A stretch of DNA of 64,000 nucleotides from Candidatus Villigracilaceae bacterium (GTDB taxonomy: Bacteria; Chloroflexota; Anaerolineae; Anaerolineales; Villigracilaceae): positions 16,174-80,173 of the forward strand of contig JAPKMP010000019.1 of the NCBI GenBank assembly GCA_026645935.1, written 5' to 3'. Position numbers and translations under genes: made by a program. Below are positions 39,021-47,103 of the stretch, one piece after another (within the stretch, counting starts at the first letter, position 1; each line of letters begins with the position of its first letter). The notes under the pieces were generated by a model. The model saw nothing but the letters and a program-made list of their open reading frames with translations, ran no database searches and had not been told where the DNA came from.

Positions 39021-41525
39021 TCAAGGACATGGTTCTGAAAGTGCGGCGCTTTGGTAGGTTGAATCGTCGAATGCAATGATGCGGACGGTGAGCAGGTCGT
39101 TATCGGAACACGCCAAAATGGTCGCATCTGCGCCTTGTTTGAAATCGAGCATTTCCCTGGTGGGAAAGATCAAGTTCTGGTGACCGGAATTGATCAGCAA
39201 AAAGCCGATGCGTGGAAAATCCTTCGCTTCATATGCAGGCCAGGGATTCGCGGAGGAAAGACCTTCGCCCCTCGTATACTTGCGCGGATAGAGAAGCCTG
39301 CCTTCAAGCAAAACGGCATCTGGCTGGGTGAGGAAGGATTCGATTTCCGATCTGTTGTAATTGTTCGATTCGAGTCTGGCGATCAATTCACTTTGCGGGG
39401 ACGTGTATCGCGGTTCCCTAAATCCTTTTGCCAGCCAGGGGAGAGAGCCGATGAAAATAAAAAGGGTGATTGGTAAAAGGTAAGTGGAAATCAGGCGCGC
39501 GGGCGGCGTAATGCGTGATCCGTGATTCGAGATTGGAGACTGGAGATGATCGTAGATTGGAGGTTTGCCCTGAGTGTAATCGAAGGATTGGTAATCGGTG
39601 ATTGGCTGTGATCTCGCGCCGAATAATTGGGCGACTGCACTAAAGATTTCGATGATGCCAATACCAAAGTAGAAATAAACCACCCAATCCACAGGGAGGT
39701 TGTAACGCCAGCTTGAGAAACGGGCTATGCCGTTCGAGAGGGCATAGCCCAAATTGAAGGCAAGGGGAACGAGAGAGAGCCAGCCTAGCCTCTTCCATGC
39801 CGCACCCAAACCCAATGCAATCACAAGCAGGTAAATCAAAACGAGGATTACGTTATACCATTCGAGATTCCCATCCCATTCGACCCAGTAGAGATTGATC
39901 GGTTCCTGGAAACCGTTGAACGGTTTAATGAGAGGCAGGGTCAGCAAGCCGCCGATCTCGGTATTGAGGAAGTGCGAGGCGATGAAATTCGCCACATAGC
40001 CGGGATTCTCGAGCGTGAAGGAGATGATGCGTTCGCGGACGCTTTCCTTCGCGGGGTCGAAACCCGCCGGGGTGGCTTTGGCGTCGAACGAGTATTGGTT
40101 GAAGATGATGCCGACCTGATTGGGGTCGTCAAAGGAGAATTTACCGGCGACGGTATAGTTATGAGTCAACCACGGCATGACGGTCAGAAACATCGCCGCG
40201 GCGAAAATAATGCCGGACTTGACCCACTCACCCCATTTGAACCTCATCACAAAGAGGACGAGCAGTAACAAGAACGGCAAAGTCAGCATGGATTGTGTGC
40301 GGAAAAGCAGGAACAACCCAAACGCCCCGCCAGCGATCATCGTCGAGCGGAGGCCGCGGCGCTCCAGCCACCAGAGCACGACGAGGCAGATCAAGACCAT
40401 AGCGAATGCAGTCGGGAAATCGGTGGTGAAAGTCTTTGAATTTACCACACGGGTATTCGAAGCGATCCACAACGATGTATATTCACGGAAAATGGCGAAG
40501 AGGGCAATCGTCGCACCGGCGGCGTGCGAGTGGATTTTCTTGCCGAGGAAATACAAAGCGACAGGAAACAAAGCAAGAACGAGAACTTGTGCGGCGATGA
40601 TGGCGGGATAATTCTGCCCGAAAAGAAAATGCATGATCGCAAGGAAGGTCACATAGAGCGGGCGCGGAGGGATCCCGCCAAAGTAGCCTGAACCGATCTG
40701 CAAACTTTGAGCCGTGAAGTCGTAAAAACCGGCGTCGGAATATGGCAGGGGAAGGTTCGTCGGCGGGGAGATGGGAGAGTAGAAACTGCCGGCGAGGGTG
40801 GAAAGAGGGACGGAGAGCCAGAGGATGGATGCGAAGAGGTAGAGGAAAAACGGAAGGATGAAAGATGAAGGATGAAGAGTGAGAAGTAAGGAGTGACCAG
40901 TAAACAGTGAATAGCGAGTAGTGAGTAGTAAAACTGTAAGACCGATGAGCAGGGCGAGAATGAATTGCCAGCCCTGGATGGCAACGCCGGGTTCGCCCCA
41001 ATAGGCGGTATCGGGAGTGATACCGATTTTGGTAAATGAAATGAAAAGAAAGAGGAAAAGAAGAAAGACGAGAGGAGGAAGGGCGGCACGAAATGTCTGT
41101 GTGTGGTCTGATAATGTTTGCGGATGAAATCCGTTTTTGATGAGGAGGATGACGAGAATCGCTTCGAGGGTGATGAAGAAGAGAAGCCAGAGGAGAGGAG
41201 CGATCCGTTCGTAGTATGGCAGGAGCCGCTCGGGGTTGAGATAACGCAAGAGGAACAGAGTCAAGCCAAACGCGAAGGAAAGAAGCGCGGAAGATAAAAT
41301 GACCGGCGTGGTGAAAAATCGCTCGAAGCGAATCAGGTTTCGGCGTGAATAAAGCCCCAATCCAATCCCTGAAAGAAAGACGACCGCCATAACCGCAAGC
41401 AGTGCAAGGCGCGCGAGCGAGATGCCCTCGGACGGCACGCGCAGGAGGGCGGCGATGGCGAGGAGAGACTGAAATGCCGCGGCGAAAAAATACCACGGCA
41501 GGAGGTTGGTGAATTTGGTTTGCAT
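39021..41525 (-). CDS. GT39-like polytopic membrane glycosyltransferase
   Basis: Integral membrane protein of 834 residues with more than ten hydrophobic helices. The first extracytoplasmic loop holds YSDAGFYDFTAQSL, the acidic motif expected in GT39/ArnT/PMT-like transferases that use polyprenyl-phosphate sugars. The C-terminal 100 residues form a soluble domain. The start is set at ATG 41525; the open frame runs on to 41846 but crosses a palindromic repeat and antisense sequence. Two repeat tracts lie inside the gene (39565-39590 and 40854-40930) and encode low-complexity loops. No ribosome site is obvious. Likely role: adding sugars to envelope polymers; family assignment moderate. Confidence 0.72.
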   Translation of the reverse strand: MQTKFTNLLPWYFFAAAFQSLLAIAALLRVPSEGISLARLALLAVMAVVFLSGIGLGLYSRRNLIRFERFFTTPVILSSALLSFAFGLTLFLLRYLNPERLLPYYERIAPLLWLLFFITLEAILVILLIKNGFHPQTLSDHTQTFRAALPPLVFLLFLFLFISFTKIGITPDTAYWGEPGVAIQGWQFILALLIGLTVLLLTTRYSLFTGHSLLLTLHPSSFILPFFLYLFASILWLSVPLSTLAGSFYSPISPPTNLPLPYSDAGFYDFTAQSLQIGSGYFGGIPPRPLYVTFLAIMHFLFGQNYPAIIAAQVLVLALFPVALYFLGKKIHSHAAGATIALFAIFREYTSLWIASNTRVVNSKTFTTDFPTAFAMVLICLVVLWWLERRGLRSTMIAGGAFGLFLLFRTQSMLTLPFLLLLVLFVMRFKWGEWVKSGIIFAAAMFLTVMPWLTHNYTVAGKFSFDDPNQVGIIFNQYSFDAKATPAGFDPAKESVRERIISFTLENPGYVANFIASHFLNTEIGGLLTLPLIKPFNGFQEPINLYWVEWDGNLEWYNVILVLIYLLVIALGLGAAWKRLGWLSLVPLAFNLGYALSNGIARFSSWRYNLPVDWVVYFYFGIGIIEIFSAVAQLFGARSQPITDYQSFDYTQGKPPIYDHLQSPISNHGSRITPPARLISTYLLPITLFIFIGSLPWLAKGFREPRYTSPQSELIARLESNNYNRSEIESFLTQPDAVLLEGRLLYPRKYTRGEGLSSANPWPAYEAKDFPRIGFLLINSGHQNLIFPTREMLDFKQGADATILACSDNDLLTVRIIAFDDSTYQSAALSEPCP
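39565..39590. repeat. Dispersed repeat fragment inside a coding sequence
   Basis: TTGCCCTGAGTGTAATCGAA followed by GGATTG closely resembles a widespread intergenic repeat whose translation gives SFDYAQ-type peptides; here the host protein reads SFDYTQGKPP. Surrounding bases (39500-39610) are repetitive, with GAGATTGG and GTGATTGG words. Confidence 0.55.
40854..40930. repeat. Eleven-unit heptamer array inside a coding sequence
   Basis: Eleven consecutive 7-base units: AAGGATG, AAAGATG, AAGGATG, AAGAGTG, AGAAGTA, AGGAGTG, ACCAGTA, AACAGTG, AATAGCG, AGTAGTG, AGTAGTA. The array lies within the glycosyltransferase gene and on the minus strand encodes a hydrophobic Ser/Leu/Thr-rich stretch. Confidence 0.85.
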
Positions 41526-41535
41526 GATGCCATAT

Positions 41536-41610
41536 CGTTGGTCTCGATACGGCGGCGATGGTCGAGTAGCGCGAAGCGCGTATCGAGACCCGCCGCCTAC
41601 TCGACCAACG
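41536..41610. repeat. 75-bp complex palindromic repeat, copy 1
   Basis: Outer arms CGTTGGTC (41536-41543) and GACCAACG (41603-41610) are perfect complements. Inside, GGTCTCGATACG (41540-41551) pairs with CGTATCGAGACC (41579-41590), and GGTCGAGTAG (41560-41569) with CTACTCGACC (41597-41606), the two pairings interleaved. A related copy lies at 43846-43921. Intergenic. Confidence 0.85.
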
Positions 41611-41616
41611 GCAGAT

Positions 41617-41919
41617 TCAGAACTGAAACCCCTGGCGGGCGGGAACGACTTTGTATGAGTAATTCTTGACGTAACCGAACAGGCGGTCTTGCAGCAAGCC
41701 CCACTCAGCCGAGGCAAGCACGCGGCGCGCTTCGGGCGCGTCACTGGCAAGCAAGCCGACCTGGATCTGCGGGTATGAACCGTAAAGAGTCGCCCATGCC
41801 TCAGCAGGCTGTAAGCCGAGCCTTTGCACGCCCGGCACGAATTCACCGATGATGAACTCGAAATATTCCTGGTCGCGTTCGGCCGCGATGTCCCAGGTCA
41901 TGATGACTTTGACTGACAT
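41617..41919 (-). CDS. Small protein, possible dimeric alpha-beta barrel
   Basis: Protein of 100 residues. It starts with the strand SVKVIMTWDI, then a helix (QEYFEFIIGEFVPGVQRLG), and has the length and pattern of ferredoxin-like dimeric alpha-beta barrel proteins (NIPSNAP / monooxygenase type). No catalytic residue evident. Its ATG follows the stop of the MBL-fold gene by one base (TGA C ATG), so the two are translationally linked. Family not firmly recognised. Confidence 0.65.
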   Translation of the reverse strand: MSVKVIMTWDIAAERDQEYFEFIIGEFVPGVQRLGLQPAEAWATLYGSYPQIQVGLLASDAPEARRVLASAEWGLLQDRLFGYVKNYSYKVVPARQGFQF

Positions 41920-41920
41920 G

Positions 41921-42568
41921 TCAGCCCTGCTGATAATCGAGCACGACCACCTTCGTCTCTTCGGGCAGGGACGAGCGTGTGGCTTTCAAGGAAGGCTGCG
42001 GCTCGATCTTACCCAGCCCCATCTCCTTGAGAAATTTGCCCAGCGGTTCAAGTTTGATCTTTGTGTCGTTGGTGGAATAATGCATGGGCACAACGAGATT
42101 CGGCTCGATGACGCTGACGACCTCTGCGGCTTTGGCGGCGTTGAGGCTGCTCCCGCCTCCGACCGGGAGGAGGAGCACGTTGACCGTCCCCAGGGCTTCG
42201 ACTTCGCTTTGAGTGGGGACCTCCTGCATGTCGCCGAGGTGCGCAACGGTGATGCCTTCATAATCGAACACATAAAGCGTATTGCGGGATTTGTCCTTTA
42301 CCTTTTTTCCTCCGCCCGCGGTCTGGACCGCCGTGATAAAAACACCGCCGATCTCGAATTCGCCCGCGCCGTCGATGACGTGCTCGGTTCCCTTGACCGC
42401 ATCCAAATTGGCGTGACCGGGCGCGTCGTGGCTGACGGTGACGATATCCGCCTTGAGTTTGAGCGCGTCGTATCCCACCGCTTTGTGATCGAACGGGTCG
42501 GTGACGACGGTCGCGTAATTGCGTTCTGTCAGCCGAAAACAGGAATGTCCGTACCAGGTGATTTCCAT
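41921..42568 (-). CDS. MBL-fold protein, UPF0173-like, degenerate metal motif
   Basis: Metallo-beta-lactamase fold protein of 215 residues. It begins MEITWYGHSCFRL, typical of the UPF0173/YtkL group. The HxHxDH motif reads HDAPGH (residues 47-52): the first and last His remain, but the second His is Ala and the Asp is Gly. Later GDMQ and PMHY, which supply other ligands, are kept. It may bind a single metal or have lost hydrolysis. Forms a pair with the small gene that follows one base downstream. Confidence 0.82.
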   Translation of the reverse strand: MEITWYGHSCFRLTERNYATVVTDPFDHKAVGYDALKLKADIVTVSHDAPGHANLDAVKGTEHVIDGAGEFEIGGVFITAVQTAGGGKKVKDKSRNTLYVFDYEGITVAHLGDMQEVPTQSEVEALGTVNVLLLPVGGGSSLNAAKAAEVVSVIEPNLVVPMHYSTNDTKIKLEPLGKFLKEMGLGKIEPQPSLKATRSSLPEETKVVVLDYQQG

Positions 42569-42606
42569 ACTGCGAGTGCCTCCGGGAAGGTATTATACCC
42601 GACTGA

Positions 42607-42612
42607 TATAAT
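42607..42612 (+). promoter_or_regulatory. TATAAT -10 element placed for leaderless transcript
   Basis: TATAAT at 42607-42612 ends seven bases before ATG 42620, exactly as at 35488-35501. No ribosome site in between. Confidence 0.6.
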
Positions 42613-42619
42613 CCGCCTC

Positions 42620-43510
42620 ATGCCCAAAACGAAAGCCCTCCCGTATCTCGAAGCGCTCTTTACCGTCATTGTTTGGGGCGCGACGTTTATCGCCACCAAG
42701 ATCGCCCTGCGCGATGTCTCTCCCGCCACCATCGTCTGGCTGAGATTCGCCATGGGCACACTTATCCTCGGCGCGACCGTCGCCCTCCGAAAACAATTCG
42801 CCCTGCCTGAAAAAAGCGAGTGGCTGTACTTCGCCATGCTTGGTTTTCTGGGCGTGACCTTTCATCAAATCCTGCAAGCCACCGGTCTTCAAACCGCCAA
42901 AGCCACCACCACCGCATGGATCGTGGCGACCACGCCGGTCTTCATTGCAATTCTTGGCTGGCTGGCGCTCAAGGAACGATTGAACGGATTACAGATCATC
43001 GGAATCATTCTCGCCGCCTTTGGCGTCCTGCTGATCGTCGGCAAGGGGAATTTCAGTGCCCTCTTCACTGGCGAGGAAGGCACCTTCGGCGATCTGCTCA
43101 TCCTGATCAGTTCGGTCAATTGGGCGGTCTACACCATCCTATCACGGCGCGAACTGGCGCGTCATCCCGCGGCGCGCATGATGTTCTTCGTCATGCTGCT
43201 CGGCTGGCTTTTCGTCAACATTTGGATCTTCGGTTTCGGTCCCGGGTTAAGTGAAGTTGCGAATCTCACGTCATCGGGCTGGAGTGCGGTCATCGTGCTG
43301 GGCGTGTTCGGTTCCGGGCTGGCTTACATTGCATTCTACGACGCATTGCAGGAAATTCCCGCTTCGCAATTGGGCGTCTTCTTCAATGTCGAACCGCTGG
43401 TGACCACCCTCCTCGCCTCTTTCATGATCAACGAAGCCATCACCCCCATTACGCTCATCGGCGGCGCGATCATTATCTTGGGTATCTGGCTGGTGAACAA
43501 AAAAGGTTGA
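42620..43510 (+). CDS. EamA/DMT family transporter
   Basis: Membrane protein of 296 residues with ten predicted helices in two EamA halves. It starts ALPYLEALFTVIVWGATFIATKIAL, the standard EamA opening, and the second half repeats the pattern (FGDLLILISSVNWAVYTILSRREL). Such proteins export metabolites or amino acids. ATG 42620 is used because the family begins here; the frame upstream is antisense to the MBL gene. The next gene starts one base after its stop. Confidence 0.9.
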   Translation: MPKTKALPYLEALFTVIVWGATFIATKIALRDVSPATIVWLRFAMGTLILGATVALRKQFALPEKSEWLYFAMLGFLGVTFHQILQATGLQTAKATTTAWIVATTPVFIAILGWLALKERLNGLQIIGIILAAFGVLLIVGKGNFSALFTGEEGTFGDLLILISSVNWAVYTILSRRELARHPAARMMFFVMLLGWLFVNIWIFGFGPGLSEVANLTSSGWSAVIVLGVFGSGLAYIAFYDALQEIPASQLGVFFNVEPLVTTLLASFMINEAITPITLIGGAIIILGIWLVNKKG

Positions 43511-44311
43511 ATGATGAAATCGAGAACGACTCCAGGCGCTTCGATTGAGAAAACAGAAAATGGATACGGGTTGAAGATTCCCGCCGGGGATTCATCTTCC
43601 TATCGATTCGCGCAGATCGATGACTACTTTGGTCTGGCCCGGAGGAAATTCCCGCATCATTCCCTGACCTTGAGCCTGAGAGCCAGAGTCTCGAGCCTTT
43701 CCCTCCCCGGGACCTGGGGCTTCGGCTTGTGGAATGATCCCTTCGGCACGTCGCTCGGCTTTGGCGGCAATCGCTTTCGCCTGCCGACTCTCCCAAATGC
43801 AGTCTGGTTCTTCGGGGCGTCGAAGGAGAATTATCTTTCATTCCGCGGTGGTTACGATACGGCGGCTGATGGTCGAGCAGCGCAAAGCGCGTATCGAGAC
43901 CAGCCGCCTACTCAACCACCGGTTCATGCAAATGGATTTCTCGCGCAGACCTTTCGTTCGCCCAAGTTTCATCCACTGCTGATTCCCGCCGGAGCGGCGC
44001 TCCCCTTCTCGCCAAAAACGACAAGGAGATTACTAAGCAAAGTCATCGATGAAGATTCATCCGCTCTCGGGGTGGACGTCACTCAATGGCACAGCTATCG
44101 ACTCGAGTGGAGTCAGAGGCGCGTCGCCTGGTATGTGGACGATGTTCAGGTGTTCGAGTCGCCTGTAAGTCCGCATCCTCCTCTGGGGCTTGTCATCTGG
44201 ATCGACAACCAATTCGCAGCGTTTACGCCGAAAGGGAAAATCTCCTTTGGGGTTTTGGAAGGGAACGAGGAATGGCTGGAAATCGAAGAATTGGGTGTGG
44301 GTGATAAGTGA
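43511..44311 (+). CDS. Concanavalin A-like (GH16-type fold) protein carrying an inserted repeat
   Basis: Soluble protein of 266 residues with a laminarinase-like beta-sandwich pattern (HSLTLSLRARVSSL; WGFGLWNDPFG; WHSYRLEWSQRRVAWYVDDVQVFES). The catalytic ExDxxE of GH16 hydrolases is not seen, so it may only bind ligand or be a related DUF. Residues about 113-138 are encoded by the palindromic repeat at 43846-43921, an in-frame insertion into a loop. No signal peptide. Starts directly after the transporter stop, so the pair is likely cotranscribed. Confidence 0.68.
   Translation: MMKSRTTPGASIEKTENGYGLKIPAGDSSSYRFAQIDDYFGLARRKFPHHSLTLSLRARVSSLSLPGTWGFGLWNDPFGTSLGFGGNRFRLPTLPNAVWFFGASKENYLSFRGGYDTAADGRAAQSAYRDQPPTQPPVHANGFLAQTFRSPKFHPLLIPAGAALPFSPKTTRRLLSKVIDEDSSALGVDVTQWHSYRLEWSQRRVAWYVDDVQVFESPVSPHPPLGLVIWIDNQFAAFTPKGKISFGVLEGNEEWLEIEELGVGDK
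43846..43921. repeat. 76-bp complex palindromic repeat, copy 2, inside a coding sequence
   Basis: Outer arms CGGTGGTT (43846-43853) and AACCACCG (43914-43921). The core ACGATACGGCGG, GATGGTCGAG, AGCGC and GCGTATCGAGACC match copy 1 at 41536-41610 with several changes. Translated in frame within the concanavalin A-like protein. Confidence 0.85.
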
Positions 44312-44366
44312 AACGAAACGAGGCTCCGATTTGTAAGCCGATTTATTTCGAGGTACGAATTAAGGA

Positions 44367-45407
44367 CTAGAACAAGCCCGACCAGAAATTTGGCAGGAAG
44401 CCTTTCAACAATGCGTCGACGATGAGACCCAGGATGAGATAGCCGCCAAACTTGCGATTGTGCTGGAAGGCAAAGCCGGAGAACCACACGGGCCAGGCGG
44501 GCCAGCCTTCGGGGGCTTGCGCCGGTTTGGGATTATTGAGAACTTTCAGGACCGCCAGCGCTTCCCTATAAGCCAGGAGGACGATCAACATGGCGGGTGT
44601 GAAATACCCATCGATCACGAGGTAAAGAATCACAATATAGATCAGGGCGATCGCGGCCTGGTCAACGCGGCGGGCTGCGGCCTCACCCACGCGGACGGGA
44701 AACGTGCCGACACCCCTGGCTTTATCGTCGTCGTGTTTGTCGATGTGCTTGGCAACATTGATACTGGCAACGCTCAACCCGAACGGAATACCCGCCAGGA
44801 CAACATTCCAATTCCAAATGCCGGAAAGCACAAAGTACACGCCTGCGATCATTATCGGTCCCCAGATCAGGAAGATGGCAAACTCGCCCAGTCCCCAATA
44901 TTTGAAAGGATAGGTATAGGCGAGCAATACCACGGCGCCGAACGCGAAGAGCCCGATGGTGACAACACTGAAACCGGTGTAAAAAAGCGCGTACAGGCCC
45001 GCCAGCGAGGCGAGGATTCCGCTTGCAACGAACCAGCGGATGGAGGTTCTGTTATCCCAGAATTTTTGGACGAGGGGATGCACACCATATTGGGTGCGGA
45101 AGTAGTTGTCCCGGTCGACCCCCCGATTGAAGTCTGTGTAATCGTTGAGGAGGTTGTTCGTGCCGTGGGCGATGAACAGACCGAGGGTGACGATCAGGAA
45201 GGGCATCCATGAAGACAGCGAGAAGTAGCCGTCGCGGGCGGCGAGGATTCCCGCAATCACGCAGGAATAAACCGTGACCAGCGTCACGGCGGAACGGGTG
45301 GCAATCAACCATTTGGAAACGACGTCGAGGGCATCCCACTCCTTCTTGTCGTCCATTTTGATCAACTGCCAGGAGGCTTTACGCCACATGGCGAAATTGA
45401 TGCGCAT
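44367..45407 (-). CDS. UbiA family prenyltransferase
   Basis: Integral membrane prenyltransferase of 346 residues. The first Asp-rich motif is NDYTDFNRGVD (88-98), which holds Mg-pyrophosphate; the second is HDDDKARGVGTFPVRVG near 225. About eight helices. It resembles MenA-type 1,4-dihydroxy-2-naphthoate prenyltransferases or those making chlorophyll/lipid tails. No quinone genes are next to it, so the acceptor is uncertain. Start ATG 45407 has AAGGAG nine bases upstream. Confidence 0.87.
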   Translation of the reverse strand: MRINFAMWRKASWQLIKMDDKKEWDALDVVSKWLIATRSAVTLVTVYSCVIAGILAARDGYFSLSSWMPFLIVTLGLFIAHGTNNLLNDYTDFNRGVDRDNYFRTQYGVHPLVQKFWDNRTSIRWFVASGILASLAGLYALFYTGFSVVTIGLFAFGAVVLLAYTYPFKYWGLGEFAIFLIWGPIMIAGVYFVLSGIWNWNVVLAGIPFGLSVASINVAKHIDKHDDDKARGVGTFPVRVGEAAARRVDQAAIALIYIVILYLVIDGYFTPAMLIVLLAYREALAVLKVLNNPKPAQAPEGWPAWPVWFSGFAFQHNRKFGGYLILGLIVDALLKGFLPNFWSGLF

Positions 45408-45501
45408 GATTCCTAACTCCTTGAGCTAACGAATGTCGTGCTGAATTCGACCAGGGCAGGATTATACAAAATTTTCGAAGAACAGACGCCCATTCACGGG
45501 A

Positions 45502-46611
45502 TTACAACTCCAACCGTTTGGCTTCATTCCAATGGGAATCCATATCCTCCAGCGTCATATCCGAGAGATTCCTCCCCTGCGCCTTTGCGCCTTTTTCCAC
45601 GTGGGCAAACCGGCGCTTGAATTTGGTGTTCGCCTCTCGCAGTGCCGACTCGGCATCCACATCCCGCCAGCGGGCTAGGTTCACCAGCACGAAGAACAGG
45701 TCGCCCAACTCCGATTTGACCTGTTCCGGGTTGTTTGCGGTTTTGATCTCTTCGATCTCCTCGCGGATCTTTTCCAGCACACCTTCTATCTCGGGCCAGT
45801 CGAATCCCACCCTAGCGGCGCGCTCCTGGTATTCCTGCGCCTGGGATAGTGCGGGCAACACGGTCGGAACTCCATCCAAAATACCTTTTTCCTCCCTCTT
45901 CCCCTTCCGCTCACTTTCCTTCAATTTCTCCCAGTTCTGTAAAACGCCGTCGACCCCGTCGAGTTTCAGATCCCCGAACACATGAGGATGGCGACGCACG
46001 ATCTTATCGTAGATATGCTTGACAACTTCGGTGAAATTAAATTCCTTGGCTTCATAGGCGATCTGCGAGTTCAGGACGATCTGCAATAACAGGTCTCCGA
46101 ATTCTTCACGCATAGCGTCCACATCGCTGGCATCCAACGCGGAGAGGGATTCATACGATTCTTCAAGCAGGTGTTTACGCAGAGTCTGGTGGGTCTGTTC
46201 CTTATCCCATGGGCAGCCATCCGGCGCGCGCAGGTGGGCGGTGATCTCTGCAAACGCCTCGAACGATGTCCCTTCGGGAAGTGCGGGAATGAAAAGTGTA
46301 ACGGGAAATGAATCATCGCCAACAGCAAGATCGCCCAACTTTTCCCCTATCCACTTTTTACTTTTGCCCTGAGCGGCATCTAAAGGTCCCACAACTTTCA
46401 CCGCATGCTCCGCAGGATACACCGCCCGCAACACCACCTTCACCTGTTCGAGCAATTCTCTCGAATCGATCTCCACGATCAACGTATCCACATCGGGCGG
46501 GGTGGGAGGATAATGACGCAGGGTAAATTCCGCCCCAGCGAGCAGGGTCAACTTCGAGGGCGGGGTGAGGCGAAGCGTCTCAAATATGGCGGATACCTGG
46601 GTAAAGTCCAT
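45502..46611 (-). CDS. mazG: Nucleoside triphosphate pyrophosphohydrolase MazG
   Basis: House-cleaning NTP pyrophosphatase of 369 residues with tandem MazG domains: the first (about 120-215) has CPWDKEQTH, EESYE and EEFGDLLLQ; the second (about 265-345) has EEIEEIK and ELGDLFFVLVNLARW. Residues 1-115 are extra and resemble the C-terminal half of a tetrapyrrole methylase domain, as in YabN-type fusions, but shortened. Located downstream of rpsI with a hairpin between them. Confidence 0.92.
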   Translation of the reverse strand: MDFTQVSAIFETLRLTPPSKLTLLAGAEFTLRHYPPTPPDVDTLIVEIDSRELLEQVKVVLRAVYPAEHAVKVVGPLDAAQGKSKKWIGEKLGDLAVGDDSFPVTLFIPALPEGTSFEAFAEITAHLRAPDGCPWDKEQTHQTLRKHLLEESYESLSALDASDVDAMREEFGDLLLQIVLNSQIAYEAKEFNFTEVVKHIYDKIVRRHPHVFGDLKLDGVDGVLQNWEKLKESERKGKREEKGILDGVPTVLPALSQAQEYQERAARVGFDWPEIEGVLEKIREEIEEIKTANNPEQVKSELGDLFFVLVNLARWRDVDAESALREANTKFKRRFAHVEKGAKAQGRNLSDMTLEDMDSHWNEAKRLEL

Positions 46612-46630
46612 GCCGGCTCCTTAAAAACGC

Positions 46631-46662
46631 AATTGGTAATTCGTCGATGCGAATTACCAATT
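46631..46662 (-). terminator. Terminator hairpin after rpsI
   Basis: Perfect 13-bp stem AATTGGTAATTCG (46631-46643) with CGAATTACCAATT (46650-46662). On the minus strand GCG then five T follow. It would end the ribosomal transcript before mazG. Confidence 0.75.
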
Positions 46663-46693
46663 ACACCATTTCGTGTGTCTGAATGGAGATATT

Positions 46694-47086
46694 TTAACGC
46701 TTGGTGTAGGTCGGCGCCTTGCGGGCTTTCTTGAGACCCGGCTTCTTGCGTTCCTTGATGCGGGCGTCGCGGGTGAGCAGTCCTTTTTTACGCAGGGCGG
46801 CGGTCCAGTCTGTGTTCATTCCCTGCAGGGCGCGAGCCACGCCGAGGCGCACCGCTTCGGTCTGACCCGCCACGCCGCCGCCGCTGACCACCACGGTTAC
46901 ATCGTACTTGGCGGCTGCTTCGCCCACCGCACCGAAGGGACGCAAAATATCCTGCACATCGCCGTAGCGGGAGAAGAATACATTGCCTTCCTTTTCGTTC
47001 ACAGTGAACTTGCCGCTGCCAGCCGAAACACGCACGCGGGCGGTGCTTTCCTTGCGGCGTCCGATACCTTCGAAATACTGTGCCAT
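46694..47086 (-). CDS. rpsI: 30S ribosomal protein S9
   Basis: Full-length S9 of 130 residues; ends in the conserved basic tail KKPGLKKARKAPTYTKR whose last Arg contacts P-site tRNA. Follows rplM by 17 bases, the universal L13-S9 pair. Confidence 0.98.
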   Translation of the reverse strand: MAQYFEGIGRRKESTARVRVSAGSGKFTVNEKEGNVFFSRYGDVQDILRPFGAVGEAAAKYDVTVVVSGGGVAGQTEAVRLGVARALQGMNTDWTAALRKKGLLTRDARIKERKKPGLKKARKAPTYTKR

Positions 47087-47103
47087 AATTTCTTCCTACC
47101 TTT

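Noticed and set aside
41526..41846. N-terminal extension of the glycosyltransferase gene to 41846
   Set aside because: It crosses the palindromic repeat and runs through the adjacent 41617-41919 gene in another frame; the peptide is Arg/Ser-rich with no family likeness.
41849..42619. N-terminal extension of the DMT transporter frame
   Set aside because: Antisense to the MBL-fold gene; EamA homologues begin at the ATG at 42620.
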